From: Solirubrobacter phytolaccae
Lineage (GTDB): Bacteria > Actinomycetota > Thermoleophilia > Solirubrobacterales > Solirubrobacteraceae
Direction of reading: 5' to 3'
Assembly (NCBI RefSeq): GCF_027587195.1
Contig: NZ_JAPDDP010000074.1
Coordinates: 1-38,869, forward strand
Length of the DNA stretch: 38,869 nt
Shown: piece by piece, positions 7,219-16,247 of the stretch
Layout of the letters: the number at the start of each line of letters is the position of its first letter
Numbering within the stretch: position 1 is the stretch's first letter
Made by a program: the position numbers and the translations under genes
The notes under the pieces: model-generated
The model's database searches: none
The model's input: only the letters and a program-made list of their open reading frames with translations
What the model was told of the DNA's origin: nothing

Positions 7219-8261
7219 CACACGGGGCACGCCGGGTCGCGCTCGATCGGCTCGCGACGCGTGCTGAGCGTGCGCAGGTCCAGCAGCAGCGCGGCCCCCG
7301 CCGTCGCCACGGGCGCCCCGACGAGGCGATGCACGACATCGCTGGCGAGAGCCGTGCCGACCATGCCGGAAGCGGTCGCCAGCGTGGCGCCGCGGGCCGG
7401 AGCCGTGGCGAGGCGGCGGGCGTAGGCGTCGTAGCCCGGTCCGTCCTGCAGCCCTCGCTCGTGGCAGGCGAAGCACGCCGTGCGGCCCGGGTCGTAGAGC
7501 GGGCCGAGCTTGACGATCGGCGGCAGCTGGCCGCCCGTGATGAACGGGATCCGGCGCGGCACGCAGGCGGCGTTGACCCAGCGGGCGAGCGCGTACGGCG
7601 GCCAGTCCGCCACGAGCACGACGGCGTCGGCGCCGTCGACGACCTCGATCGCCGCCTCGACGCCCTCGACCCGCCGCTGTACCGCCTCGACCTCGATGCG
7701 CTCGTCGAACGCACGCAGCCACGCGGCCGCGGCTTCGACCTTCGGCACCCCGAGATCGGCGGGCGAATAGAGGATCTGGCGGTTCAGGTTGGACCGTTCC
7801 ACGACGTCGTCGTCCACGATCCGCAGCCGGCGGACACCCGCGCCCGCCAACGCCGCCACCGCCCAGGTGCCGAGACCTCCGCAGCCGATCACGGTCACGC
7901 GCGCGTCGGCGAGCGCCCGCTGCAGCGCGTGCGCATCGCCAAGGTCCGCGAGGTACGGGAGCTGGCGGCTGAAGCGCTCGGCGTCCTCCGCGTCCAACCC
8001 CGGCGAGGCGGCCGCGGCGGTGAGCACGCCGGCCGCCGCCAGCGCCTCGAGCTTGGAGCGCGCCGCATCCGCGTCCAACCCGAGCCGGTCCGTGATCCGG
8101 TCCAGCGTCGGCTCCTCGGCCGCGAGCAGCTCGAGCAGCGCCGCGTCCGCGGGAGACGCGTCACGGATCGCCAGGTCGTCGTCGCCCGCACGGATCAGGA
8201 ACAGCGCGCCGTCCGCGGTCGTCAACGGCTCGACGGAAGACTTGAGGCGATAGCGACGCAT
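7131..8261 (-). CDS. ThiF/E1-like adenylyltransferase with N-terminal RRE-like winged-helix domain
   Basis: A 376-residue protein. Residues 1-85 look like the leader-peptide-binding (RRE/PqqD-like) winged helix that precedes ThiF domains in RiPP enzymes (RYRLKSSVEPL; LLELL; TLDRITDRLGLD; LAAAGVL). Residues 95-350 are an E1-like adenylation domain: FSRQLPYLADLG, GCGGLG at 126-131, VDDDVVERSNLNRQ, K174, DGADAVVLVAD, with CFAC and CPVC pairs that would bind zinc. The family activates a C-terminal carboxylate with ATP. It starts inside the stop of the methyltransferase gene (TGATG), so they are coupled. No YcaO, lanthipeptide or radical-SAM partner and no ThiS-like carrier is visible nearby. About 30 non-conserved C-terminal residues overlap the MarR gene. 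Confidence 0.8.
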   Translation of the reverse strand: MRRYRLKSSVEPLTTADGALFLIRAGDDDLAIRDASPADAALLELLAAEEPTLDRITDRLGLDADAARSKLEALAAAGVLTAAAASPGLDAEDAERFSRQLPYLADLGDAHALQRALADARVTVIGCGGLGTWAVAALAGAGVRRLRIVDDDVVERSNLNRQILYSPADLGVPKVEAAAAWLRAFDERIEVEAVQRRVEGVEAAIEVVDGADAVVLVADWPPYALARWVNAACVPRRIPFITGGQLPPIVKLGPLYDPGRTACFACHERGLQDGPGYDAYARRLATAPARGATLATASGMVGTALASDVVHRLVGAPVATAGAALLLDLRTLSTRREPIERDPACPVCQPQWRQTGTPSAGAMSSASGAETGSPTS

Positions 8262-9040
8262 CACGCCTCCCGCGCCAGGTAGACGGCCTTGTTGTGCCGC
8301 GCCTCGTCCAGCGGCTGACCCGGCACGCCCGCGAAGTCCGTGCCCCACACGCCGACGCACGAGAGCCCAGCCGCGGCGAGCGCGCGCTCGAGCGTCGCCC
8401 GTGAGTGATGTCGCTGGCGATGGACAGCACGCGCGCGGGTCCACCACGGCGGCTCCGCGCCCGGCTGCAGCCGCTCGACGATCGCCTCCGCGACCTCGTC
8501 CGGACCGAGATCGGACTCCGCCTGGCCGTCGAAGATGGCGACGCCGGCCGCGCCCGGCGCGACGATCAACGACGAGTACAGCGACCGGAAGCTCGCGAGC
8601 GTGTCCACGTCGAACACGAGCACGCCGCCCGGCGCGAGATTGCGCCGCACGCCGGTGAACGCCGCGATCAGCTCGCCGTCGTCGAGCAGGCAGTTGAAGC
8701 CGTCGGCGACGCTCCAGATCAGGTCGAACGCGCCGAGCACGGGCAACGAGCGGAGATCGTGGACCTCGAGGCGCACGTCCGGCCCGAGCCGGTCGCGTGC
8801 TCCCTCGAGCATGCCGGTCGACACGTCGATGCCGGTCACCTCGTAGCCGCGCTCGCGCATCGGCAGCATGCTCAGGCCCGTGCCGCAGCCGAGGTCGAGC
8901 AGCCGCGTGCCCCGCAGCCCGGCCCCGCGCGCGAGCGCCTCCAGCTGCGAAGCCCACGCCGCATGATCGTGCCCCGCCGTGACGAGGTCGTACACGGGCG
9001 CGAGCACGTCGTAGGCCGCGCGGGCGTCGTCATCGGTCAC
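8261..9040 (-). CDS. Class I SAM-dependent methyltransferase
   Basis: A 259-residue protein with motif I LLDLGCGTGLS, an acidic residue at the end of strand 2 (VTGIDVSTGM), GAFDLIWSVADGFNCLL for motif IV and LAPGGVLVFDVDT. This is the methyltransferase-11/25-like fold acting on small molecules or peptides. It overlaps the upstream IclR gene by 4 bp and the downstream ThiF-like gene by 1 bp. Production therefore appears coupled to both, and a joint role with the ThiF-like enzyme in modifying a small molecule or peptide is a reasonable guess. The substrate is unknown. Confidence 0.85.
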   Translation of the reverse strand: MTDDDARAAYDVLAPVYDLVTAGHDHAAWASQLEALARGAGLRGTRLLDLGCGTGLSMLPMRERGYEVTGIDVSTGMLEGARDRLGPDVRLEVHDLRSLPVLGAFDLIWSVADGFNCLLDDGELIAAFTGVRRNLAPGGVLVFDVDTLASFRSLYSSLIVAPGAAGVAIFDGQAESDLGPDEVAEAIVERLQPGAEPPWWTRARAVHRQRHHSRATLERALAAAGLSCVGVWGTDFAGVPGQPLDEARHNKAVYLAREA

Positions 9041-9789
9041 GTCGCCGCTCCATCCAGCCGCGTTCCAAGCGCTGCGGCGGCGGCACTCAATGGCTCGCGG
9101 CGCTCGACCAGCACCTCCAGCTCGACTTCACCGGCGGAGACGGCCAGCGCCGCGACGACCTCCCCGCCTTCCCCGATGACCGGCACCGCCACCGCGCGCA
9201 CTCCGGCGCGGAACTCCGCGTTCTCGACGGCGAACCCGTGCCGCCGTGCCCGCTCGAGCTCGGCCCGGAGCGCGAGCGGATCGGTCACCGTCCGCGCGGT
9301 CACCGCGGTGAGCGGGGCGGCCAGCACCGCATCACGCCACGGCTCCCGGAAAGCAAGCAGCAGCTTGCCGGCGGCGATCGCGTGGGCCGGGGCGAGATCG
9401 CGCAGCGCGGGGACGGCGTCCTCGGCGCCGGTCGCGCGGACGAGCCGGAGGGCGGAGCGGTAGCTCGGGACCGCCAGGTGCACGTCCCAGCCCGTGTCGG
9501 CATGCAGCTCGCTCGTGACCTCCAGCCCGTGCCGCACGAGCGGCGCGCGCTGCGCCAGCTGCGCGGCCAGGGCGACGATCCGCAGCGTCGGCGTGTAGGT
9601 CGGCCGCGGGCCGTCACGCCGGATGAGCCAGCCGTCGTGGACCATCCGGTTGAGCAGCCGGCGCGCCGTGCGCGGGTGCACCTGCAGCTCGTCCGCCACC
9701 CGCGTCGCCGTCGACGGCCCGAAGGCCAGCACCTCGAGCGCCTGCATCGCGCGGCTCGCGAAGAACGCCTCGGTCGCGCTCGGGCTCAT
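9037..9789 (-). CDS. IclR-family transcriptional regulator
   Basis: A 250-residue IclR protein. The N-terminal winged HTH is MQALEVLAFGPSTATRVADE followed by LQVHPRTARRLLNRMVHDGW. The GAF-like effector domain contains LHADTGWDVHLAVP, HAIAAGKLLLAF, the RRHGFAVENAEFRAGVRAVA core and VVAALAVSA. IclR regulators commonly control aromatic or sugar-acid catabolism. It sits between a GntR gene and the methyltransferase gene, overlapping both by 4 bp. Having two different regulators at the head of one operon is unusual. Confidence 0.88.
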   Translation of the reverse strand: MSPSATEAFFASRAMQALEVLAFGPSTATRVADELQVHPRTARRLLNRMVHDGWLIRRDGPRPTYTPTLRIVALAAQLAQRAPLVRHGLEVTSELHADTGWDVHLAVPSYRSALRLVRATGAEDAVPALRDLAPAHAIAAGKLLLAFREPWRDAVLAAPLTAVTARTVTDPLALRAELERARRHGFAVENAEFRAGVRAVAVPVIGEGGEVVAALAVSAGEVELEVLVERREPLSAAAAALGTRLDGAAT

Positions 9790-10508
9790 GCGGACCGCGC
9801 CTCCGCCGCGTACTCGGACAGGTAGCGCTCGACCGTGAGCAGGTGATCGCGCATCGCCGCGCGGGCCTCGTCCGCGTCACCGTCGGCGATCGCGGCCAGG
9901 ATCCGGCGGTGCTCCGGCAGGCTGCGCTCCAGGCGCAGCTCGGGCCGCGCGAGCGGCCGGCGGGCAGCGGCGAGCGCGCGGTGCACCGGCTCGGTCATCC
10001 GGCCCAGCGCATGGTTGCCCGTGGCCTGGATGACCGCGCGGTGGAACGCGATGTCGGCGTCGTGGAAGCGATCCTCCGCCGACGGTCCGCCGGCCGTGTA
10101 GGCGGCCGCCGCGGTCATGCGCTCGAGCGCCTCCGACAGCGCGACGAGCTGCCGCGGCGCCGCCCGTTGCGCCGCCAGCCCGGCCGCCTCGATCTCCAGC
10201 AGCCGCCGGCACTCCAGGTAGTCGCCGAGCAGCTGCAGCCCGCGGTCACCGGCGAGCATCGCGGCGATCACCTCCGGGTTGAGCATGTCCCACTCCGTCG
10301 CGGGTTGGACCGTCGCACCGCTGCCGTGCTTGACGCGCACCAGCCCACGCTCCTCCAGGCTGCGCAGGCCTTCGCGCGCGACGCCGCGGGAGACCTCGAA
10401 GCGGCGGGCGAGCTCGCTCTCGGTCGGCAGACGGTCGCCCTCGCGCAGCGCTCCGCCGACGATGTCGGCCACGAGCGCCTGCAGCAGTGTGCGGTGCAGA
10501 CGAGACAT
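9786..10508 (-). CDS. FadR-subfamily GntR transcriptional regulator (2 of 3)
   Basis: A 240-residue GntR/FCD regulator, close in sequence to the protein at 5912-6664. It has the HTH (LPTESELARRFEVSRGVARE, then LRSLEERGL), VKHGSGATV wing and FCD residues in HDADIAFH, TGN and LPEHRRIL. It heads the operon GntR-IclR-methyltransferase-ThiF. ATG at 10508 lies 4 bp from a perfect TGAT-CTG-ATCA palindrome and has AAAGGGTGAT as a distant ribosome binding site overlapping that palindrome, so autorepression is likely. It is divergent from the Gfo/Idh/MocA-ABC transporter operon, which carries a similar site at its own start. Confidence 0.9.
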   Translation of the reverse strand: MSRLHRTLLQALVADIVGGALREGDRLPTESELARRFEVSRGVAREGLRSLEERGLVRVKHGSGATVQPATEWDMLNPEVIAAMLAGDRGLQLLGDYLECRRLLEIEAAGLAAQRAAPRQLVALSEALERMTAAAAYTAGGPSAEDRFHDADIAFHRAVIQATGNHALGRMTEPVHRALAAARRPLARPELRLERSLPEHRRILAAIADGDADEARAAMRDHLLTVERYLSEYAAEARSA

Positions 10509-10512
10509 GCAT

Positions 10513-10523
10513 TGATCTGATCA
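10513..10523. promoter_or_regulatory. Candidate GntR operator TGAT-N3-ATCA
   Basis: TGATCTGATCA has perfect arms. It is 4 bp upstream of the start of the GntR gene at 10508 and overlaps the apparent ribosome binding site on the minus strand. Confidence 0.65.
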
Positions 10524-10594
10524 CCCTTTCTCTAGGTCGACGAGGCCGACATTCGCCCCTTTCGTCCGACATCTCGGCGGACAGATTTGTGCCG

Positions 10595-10626
10595 TTGACG
10601 AGCCAAGTGAGTGAATGATCCAATCT
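10595..10626 (+). promoter_or_regulatory. Candidate promoter and TGAT-N3-ATCA operator of the sugar-uptake operon
   Basis: TTGACG at 10595-10600 is a good -35 candidate. TGATCCAATCT (10616-10626, 7 of 8 arm positions, same CCA centre as the site at 2278) ends 4 bp before the GTG of the Gfo/Idh/MocA gene. No clear -10 separates them. The geometry again suggests a nearly leaderless transcript repressed by a GntR protein. Confidence 0.55.
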
Positions 10627-10630
10627 CTTC

Positions 10631-11689
10631 GTGCTCGACTCATCCGACGCCGTGGTCCGGCTCGGGGTGGTCGGCGGAGGACTGATCGCTCAGCTCGCGC
10701 ATCTCCCAGCGGTGCGCGCGCTCGACGACCGCTTCGCCGTCCTCGCCCTGGCCGACCCCGACCCCGCTCTCCGTGACGCGCTCGCCCGCCGCCACGGCAT
10801 CCCGGCCACCTTCGCCGACCACCGCTCGCTGCTGGACGCGGCCGAACTGGATGCCGTGCTCGTGCTCTCGCCCAACGGCACCCACGCGCCGGTCGTCCGG
10901 GACGCGCTCGACCGCGGCCTGCACGTGCTCGTCGAGAAGCCGCTGTGCCTCTCCCCCGCCGACGCGAGCGACCTCGTCGCCCGGGCGCGCGCCGCCGACC
11001 GCGTCGTGCAGGTCGGCTACATGAAGCGCTTCGACCCGGTCGTGGCCCGGCTCGCCGAGGCGCTCCCGGAGGCCGGAGCACTGCGCGTCGTCACCTCGGC
11101 GACCACGGACCCCGGGATCGGGACGCGCCTGCGCCCCGCCGGGTTCGTCGCGCCCGGCCCCACCGCGCTCGGCGCCCAGACCGCGGCGCAGGTCGCGGAC
11201 GCGCTCGGCACGGATGACCCGCGCCACGTGCGCGCGTTCTCCGACGCGTTCCTGGGCGCGCTCGTCCACGACGTCAACCTCGTGCTCGGCATCTGCGCGG
11301 GCGCGTGGACGGCGACGGACGGCGTCGCGGCCGAGGACGGCACGCTCGCCTACGGCGCCTGGACCCGCGCGGACGGCGCCCGCTGGAGCGCGCTGTGGCA
11401 GCTCGCACCAAGCGCCGCCGCGTTCCGCGAGGAGCTCGCCTTCCACGGGGCCGAAGCCGTCGTGCGCCTGCGCTTCCCGGCACCCTACCTCGGCTCCGCA
11501 CCCGCCGAGCTGCGGGTCGAGACCACGCCGGAGCGCCGCTGGTGCACGCCCGCCAACGCCTACGCCGCCCAGCTCGAGCACTTCCACGCCTGCATCACCG
11601 GCGACGCGCCGTGCCTGAGCCCGATCGAGGACGGCGCGCGCGACGTCGCCTTCCTCACCGCCCTCTACCGCGAGACGGTGCTGACGTGA
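10631..11689 (+). CDS. Gfo/Idh/MocA-family oxidoreductase
   Basis: A 352-residue NAD(P)-dependent sugar or cyclitol dehydrogenase family member. The N-terminal Rossmann domain has RLGVVGGGLIAQLAHLPA, the conserved VLSPNGTHAP and EKPLCLS (EKP catalytic lysine motif), then VGYMKRFDP and a C-terminal substrate domain with DAFLGALVHDVNLVLG supplying the aspartate/histidine pair. Members oxidise sugars, inositols or amino sugars at a ring carbon. It is the first gene of a long overlapped operon with an SDR and a ribose-type ABC transporter, so it most likely performs the first oxidation of the imported compound. Start GTG at 10631. Confidence 0.88.
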   Translation: MLDSSDAVVRLGVVGGGLIAQLAHLPAVRALDDRFAVLALADPDPALRDALARRHGIPATFADHRSLLDAAELDAVLVLSPNGTHAPVVRDALDRGLHVLVEKPLCLSPADASDLVARARAADRVVQVGYMKRFDPVVARLAEALPEAGALRVVTSATTDPGIGTRLRPAGFVAPGPTALGAQTAAQVADALGTDDPRHVRAFSDAFLGALVHDVNLVLGICAGAWTATDGVAAEDGTLAYGAWTRADGARWSALWQLAPSAAAFREELAFHGAEAVVRLRFPAPYLGSAPAELRVETTPERRWCTPANAYAAQLEHFHACITGDAPCLSPIEDGARDVAFLTALYRETVLT

Positions 11690-12453
11690 GCGGCGCGGTG
11701 ATCGTCACCGGGTCGGACTCGGGGATCGGCCGTGCCACCGCGATCGCCCTTGCGCGCGCGGGACATCCGGTCGGCGTCACGTGGCACACCGACGAGGCCG
11801 GAGCGAACGCGACCGCCGCTGCCGCGCGGGCCAAGGACGTCCCGGTCGCCGTCGCGCGGCTGGACCTCACCGACCGGCCCGGAGACGCGATCGACGAGCT
11901 CGCCGCTGAACTCGGCCCGCTGTGGGGGCTCGTCGCCTGTGCGGGCGCCAACCACCGGGCCGGGACGCTCGACGACGAGCCCGACGCGTGGCGCCGGGCG
12001 ATCGAGATCAACCTGACCGGCCCGTTCCTGTGCGCGCAGCGCGCCGCCCGTCGGCTCGTGGCGGCCGACCGCGGCGGCCGGATCGTGTTCGTCACGTCCG
12101 TCCACGAGCACGTGCCGCTGCGCTTCGCCGCCGCGTACTCCGCCGCCAAGGCCGGGCTGGGCATGGCGGCGAAGGTGATGGCGCTCGAACTCGCCCGCTT
12201 CGACGTCACCGTCAACGCGATCGCCCCGGGGCACATCGCGACGCCGATGACCGGCAAGGCCGGCGTGGACCCGCACTCGGTCGCCCTGGAGCCGATCCCG
12301 CTGGGTCGCCCCGGCGGCCCGGAGGAGATCGCGGCGACGATCGCGCACCTCGTCTCCCCCGCCGCCAGCTACGTGACCGGCAGCTCGATCATCGCCGACG
12401 GCGGGCTCACGCTCACGAGCGCAGTGGCCCTCCAGCAGCTGGTGGAGCGGTGA
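11686..12453 (+). CDS. SDR-family oxidoreductase
   Basis: A 255-residue classical SDR with VTGSDSGIGRAT, the CAGANH segment, catalytic VTSVHEH serine, YSAAKAGL Tyr/Lys dyad, NAIAPGHIATPM and the C-terminal YVTGSSIIADGGL. It overlaps the Gfo/Idh/MocA gene by GTGA and the permease gene by 4 bp, so it is part of the same translational chain. It probably acts on the same sugar-like substrate or on the product of the preceding dehydrogenase. It is about 40% similar by eye to the SDR at 4278-5036 but belongs to a different operon. Confidence 0.88.
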   Translation: MSGAVIVTGSDSGIGRATAIALARAGHPVGVTWHTDEAGANATAAAARAKDVPVAVARLDLTDRPGDAIDELAAELGPLWGLVACAGANHRAGTLDDEPDAWRRAIEINLTGPFLCAQRAARRLVAADRGGRIVFVTSVHEHVPLRFAAAYSAAKAGLGMAAKVMALELARFDVTVNAIAPGHIATPMTGKAGVDPHSVALEPIPLGRPGGPEEIAATIAHLVSPAASYVTGSSIIADGGLTLTSAVALQQLVER

Positions 12454-13450
12454 GCGCCGCCGCCGTCGCCCACGCGCCGCGCGGCGACCGGGCCACGTCG
12501 CTCGGCCTGCGCGCGCTGCAGGCCGGCCCGGTGCTGATCCTGGCCGTGCTCGTCGTGGTCATGGCGCTGCTGTCGCCGTACTTCCTGACCTCGCGCAACG
12601 TGGCCAACGTCGGCTTCCAGGCGTCGTTCGTCGCCGTGCTGGCGCTCGGCCAGCTGCTCGTGATCATCACGCGCGGGATCGACCTGTCGGTGGGCTCGGC
12701 GGTCGGCCTCGCGGGCGTGGTCGCGGCCGCCTGGGCGGGAACGAGCGGTGCGGGCAGCCTCGCGCTGTTCCTCGCCGCCGGCCTGGCCGTCGGCACGGTC
12801 AACGCCGTGGTGCTCGTCTACGGCCGCGTGCCGAACCCGTTCATCGTCACGCTCGGGACGCTCGGCATCGCCCGCGGGCTCGCGCTCGTGCTGGCCGACG
12901 GGCAGACGCGCACCGGATTGCCGCCCGTGGTGAGCACGCTCGGGTCCGGGAAGGTCGCCGGGGTCCCGATCCCGGTGCTGATCGTCGCCGCCCTGGCGCT
13001 GACGCTCGGCGTCCTGCTCGGGCGCACGCAGTGGGGGCGTTGGATCTACGCCGTCGGCGGGCATCCCGAAGCCGCGCGGCGCGCCGGCATCCCCGCGAAC
13101 GGCGTGCTCGTCTCGGTCTACGTGCTGTGCGGACTGCTCGCCGGCGTGGCCGCGATCCTCGTCGCCGGTCGCACCGACTCCGCGTCTCCACAGGCCGGCC
13201 AGCTGCTCGAGCTGGACGCCATCACCGCCGTGATCATCGGCGGCGCGAGCTTCCAGGGCGGACGCGGGCGCGTGGTGAACGTGCTCGCCGGCGCGCTGAT
13301 CATCGGCGTGATCCGCAACGGGCTGGACCTGCTCGGCGTGAGCCCGTTCTGGCAGCTGATCGCGGTCGGCGTGCTCGTGATCGTCTCGCTCGAGCTGGAC
13401 GTGCTGCGCGGGCATCTCGAGCAGCGGCTGCGGACCCGGGCGGCGAGCGC

Positions 13451-13454
<4 letters not shown>
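12450..13454 (+). CDS. Ribose/xylose-type (CUT2) ABC transporter permease
   Basis: A 334-residue integral membrane protein of the RbsC/XylH/FrcC family. It has about nine to ten hydrophobic segments, the N-terminal YFLTSRNVANVG, the hallmark ITRGIDLSVGSAVGL, PNPFIVTLGTLGIARG, GRWIYAVGGHPEAARRAGI for the ATPase contact loop, and DAITAVIIGGASFQGGRG. It forms the membrane channel for a sugar or sugar-like compound. Starts at GTG 12450 inside the SDR stop and overlaps the ATPase gene by 4 bp. Confidence 0.92.
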
Positions 13455-14217
<763 letters not shown>

Positions 14218-14218
<1 letters not shown>

Positions 14219-15192
14219 TGGGTGCAACGAGATGGGTGGCCGCGGCGCTGGCTGCGGCGTTGGTCGCCGGCTGTGGCGACGACGGGGGCGGTGAGGCCGA
14301 GCCGACGACGACGGCCGCGGCCGCTGCCACGGAGGAGGCGAAGCCCGTACGCGTGGCGGTGATCATGGCCTCGCTCGGCAACGACTTCTACATCGCGCAG
14401 AAGGCGGGCGTCGAGGAGGAGGCCGCGAAGCTGCCGGGCGCGGAGGTCGAGGTCTCGGCCGGGCGCGCGCAGGGCTCGACGGACGACGTCGTCGGCTTGA
14501 TCGAGAACGCGATCACCAAGCAGGTCGACGCGATCGCCGTCAACGGCTCGGACACGAAGCCGTTGCTCCCGGCGCTGCGGAAGGTGCTCGACGCGGACAT
14601 CCCGCTCGTGCTGTTCGACGCGCCGGCGGACGAGCTGACCGACCAGCTCGCGGCCTACATCGGCACGGACAACCAGGCGGGCGGCGAGGCCGGCGGAGCG
14701 TGGCTGAAGGAGCAGCTTCCCGAGGGCGGCAAGGTCGGCGTCGTGCTGTGCGTGGCCGGGCATCCGGTCACCACCGCGCGCTACGAGGGCTTCAAGGCGG
14801 GCGCCGGCACGGGCTTCGACTTCGTGGCCGACGCGGACGCGGGCTGCGACCCCGAGAAGGGGCGCAAGGCGATGGAGGACATGATCACGCGCCATTCGGA
14901 CCTCGACGCCGTGTTCTCCACCAGCGACTCGCAGTCGGTCGGGATGATCAAGGCGCTGGAGGCCGCGAACCAGGATCCGCTGTTCGTGTCCTTCGACGCG
15001 CAGCCCGCGATCGTCAAGGACATCCAGGCTGGGACCGTGATCGACGCGTCCGTGGCGTGGTCGGCGCGGGAGATCGGCGCGGACGCGGTCAAGGCCGCGG
15101 TCGCGGCCGCGCGCGACGAGGCGGTCGAGGCCAAGACGCTCGTGCCCGTGACCGTCGTCAGCGCCGACAACGCCGCGGACTGGAAGGGCTAG
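14218..15192 (+). CDS. Sugar ABC transporter substrate-binding lipoprotein
   Basis: A 324-residue periplasmic-binding-protein type 1 (RbsB-like) lipoprotein. The signal peptide ends in the lipobox LVAGC at residues 15-19, followed by an acidic Gly-rich and Thr-rich linker, then VRVAVIMASLGNDFYIAQK, VDAIAVNGSD, IPLVLFDAP, YIGTDNQAGGEAGG and DAVFSTSDSQSVG. The order permease-ATPase-binding protein is the reverse of many rbs operons. It captures the imported compound outside the membrane; the ligand cannot be read from the sequence. Confidence 0.9.
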
Positions 15193-15194
15193 CG

Positions 15195-16247
15195 CTGCCG
15201 TTCCCGCACCACAGCTCGCGTGAGCGCGAGCCCGGCGACCGTGGGCGCGGCTTCGGCCGCGCCCAGGCGGCCGCGGTCGGCGTGACCGTGACCACCTACC
15301 GCCGGCTGCTGCGTGAGGCCGCCGACCTTTCGCGGCAAGACATCCTGCGCGCCGGCGAGACCGTCGGCGCGCGGCTCGACCCCGAGCTGGTCGATGAGCT
15401 GGAAGGCATCGCCGTGGGGTCCGGGCAGGACGTGCGCGAGCTGCTCGCCATCAACGCGCGCACCGAGCTGCTCGCCGGCGGCAGTGAGTGCTCGCTGCTC
15501 GGGCGGCTGGAGCTCGACGGCGGCTGGCTCGCCCAGACCTGGGACTGGCATCCCGCCCTCGCCGCGGCCACGGTCGTGTGGACCGTCGAAGCCGGGGACC
15601 GCTGGTGGCAGACCGTCACCGAGGCCGGCGTGCTGGCCAAGCTCGGCCACAACGACCGCGGCGTCGCCTGCGGGCTGAACTTCCTCACCTCCTCGGCCGA
15701 CGGCGGCCTGGACGGCACGCCGATCCACATCCTGCTGCGGCAGGTGCTCGAAGGGTGTGGGAGCGGCGCCGAGGCCCGCGAGTTGCTGGCCCGCGCGCGC
15801 ACGAGTGCGTCCTCGTGCATCACCGTCGCCACCGCCGGCAGCGCGGACCTGTTCGCCGCCGAGCTCTCCCCCGGGGGCGCGCGGTTCGTCGAGCCCGACC
15901 GCGACGGCTGGCTCGTGCACACCAATCACTTCCTCAGCACGCCGCGGGCCGGCGAGGACACGATGCCGGCCACGCACCCCGGCACGCTCGACCGCTTCGT
16001 CCGTCTGGCGCGCGCGGCACGGATGGGCGCCGGCGTCCCGCAGGTGCTCGCGCAGCACGGCGAAGTGGCCGAGCCCGTGTGCCGTCACGGCGACCCACCC
16101 GGGACGCCCTGGGCGGAGCAGCGCGCCACGCTCGCCGCGACCTGGTGCCGGCCGGCCTGGCGCTCCCTGCGGGTCGCGGCCGGACCGCCGTGCCGTGCGG
16201 TGTTCGAGCCCGTCTCGGCTCCGGTGTCGCTCGGAGCCCGGGGATGA
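15195..16247 (+). CDS. C45/acyltransferase-type Ntn amide hydrolase, likely CTG start
   Basis: A 350-residue protein resembling the peptidase C45 (acyl-CoA:6-aminopenicillanate acyltransferase-like) family. It has an N-terminal RGRGFGRAQ motif, INARTELLAGGSECSLLG with the expected nucleophile Cys at 99, and the GGWLAQTWDW segment that follows it. Members self-cleave at the Cys and then hydrolyse or transfer an amide-linked acyl group. No ATG, GTG or TTG lies before the conserved RGRGFGR segment in this frame; CTG at 15195 is preceded by GGAAGGG at ideal spacing, so I use it. The next GTG (in VGVTVTTY) would delete the conserved N-terminus. It follows the binding protein by 2 bp and overlaps the deacetylase-like gene by 4 bp. 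Confidence 0.8.
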   Translation: MPFPHHSSREREPGDRGRGFGRAQAAAVGVTVTTYRRLLREAADLSRQDILRAGETVGARLDPELVDELEGIAVGSGQDVRELLAINARTELLAGGSECSLLGRLELDGGWLAQTWDWHPALAAATVVWTVEAGDRWWQTVTEAGVLAKLGHNDRGVACGLNFLTSSADGGLDGTPIHILLRQVLEGCGSGAEARELLARARTSASSCITVATAGSADLFAAELSPGGARFVEPDRDGWLVHTNHFLSTPRAGEDTMPATHPGTLDRFVRLARAARMGAGVPQVLAQHGEVAEPVCRHGDPPGTPWAEQRATLAATWCRPAWRSLRVAAGPPCRAVFEPVSAPVSLGARG

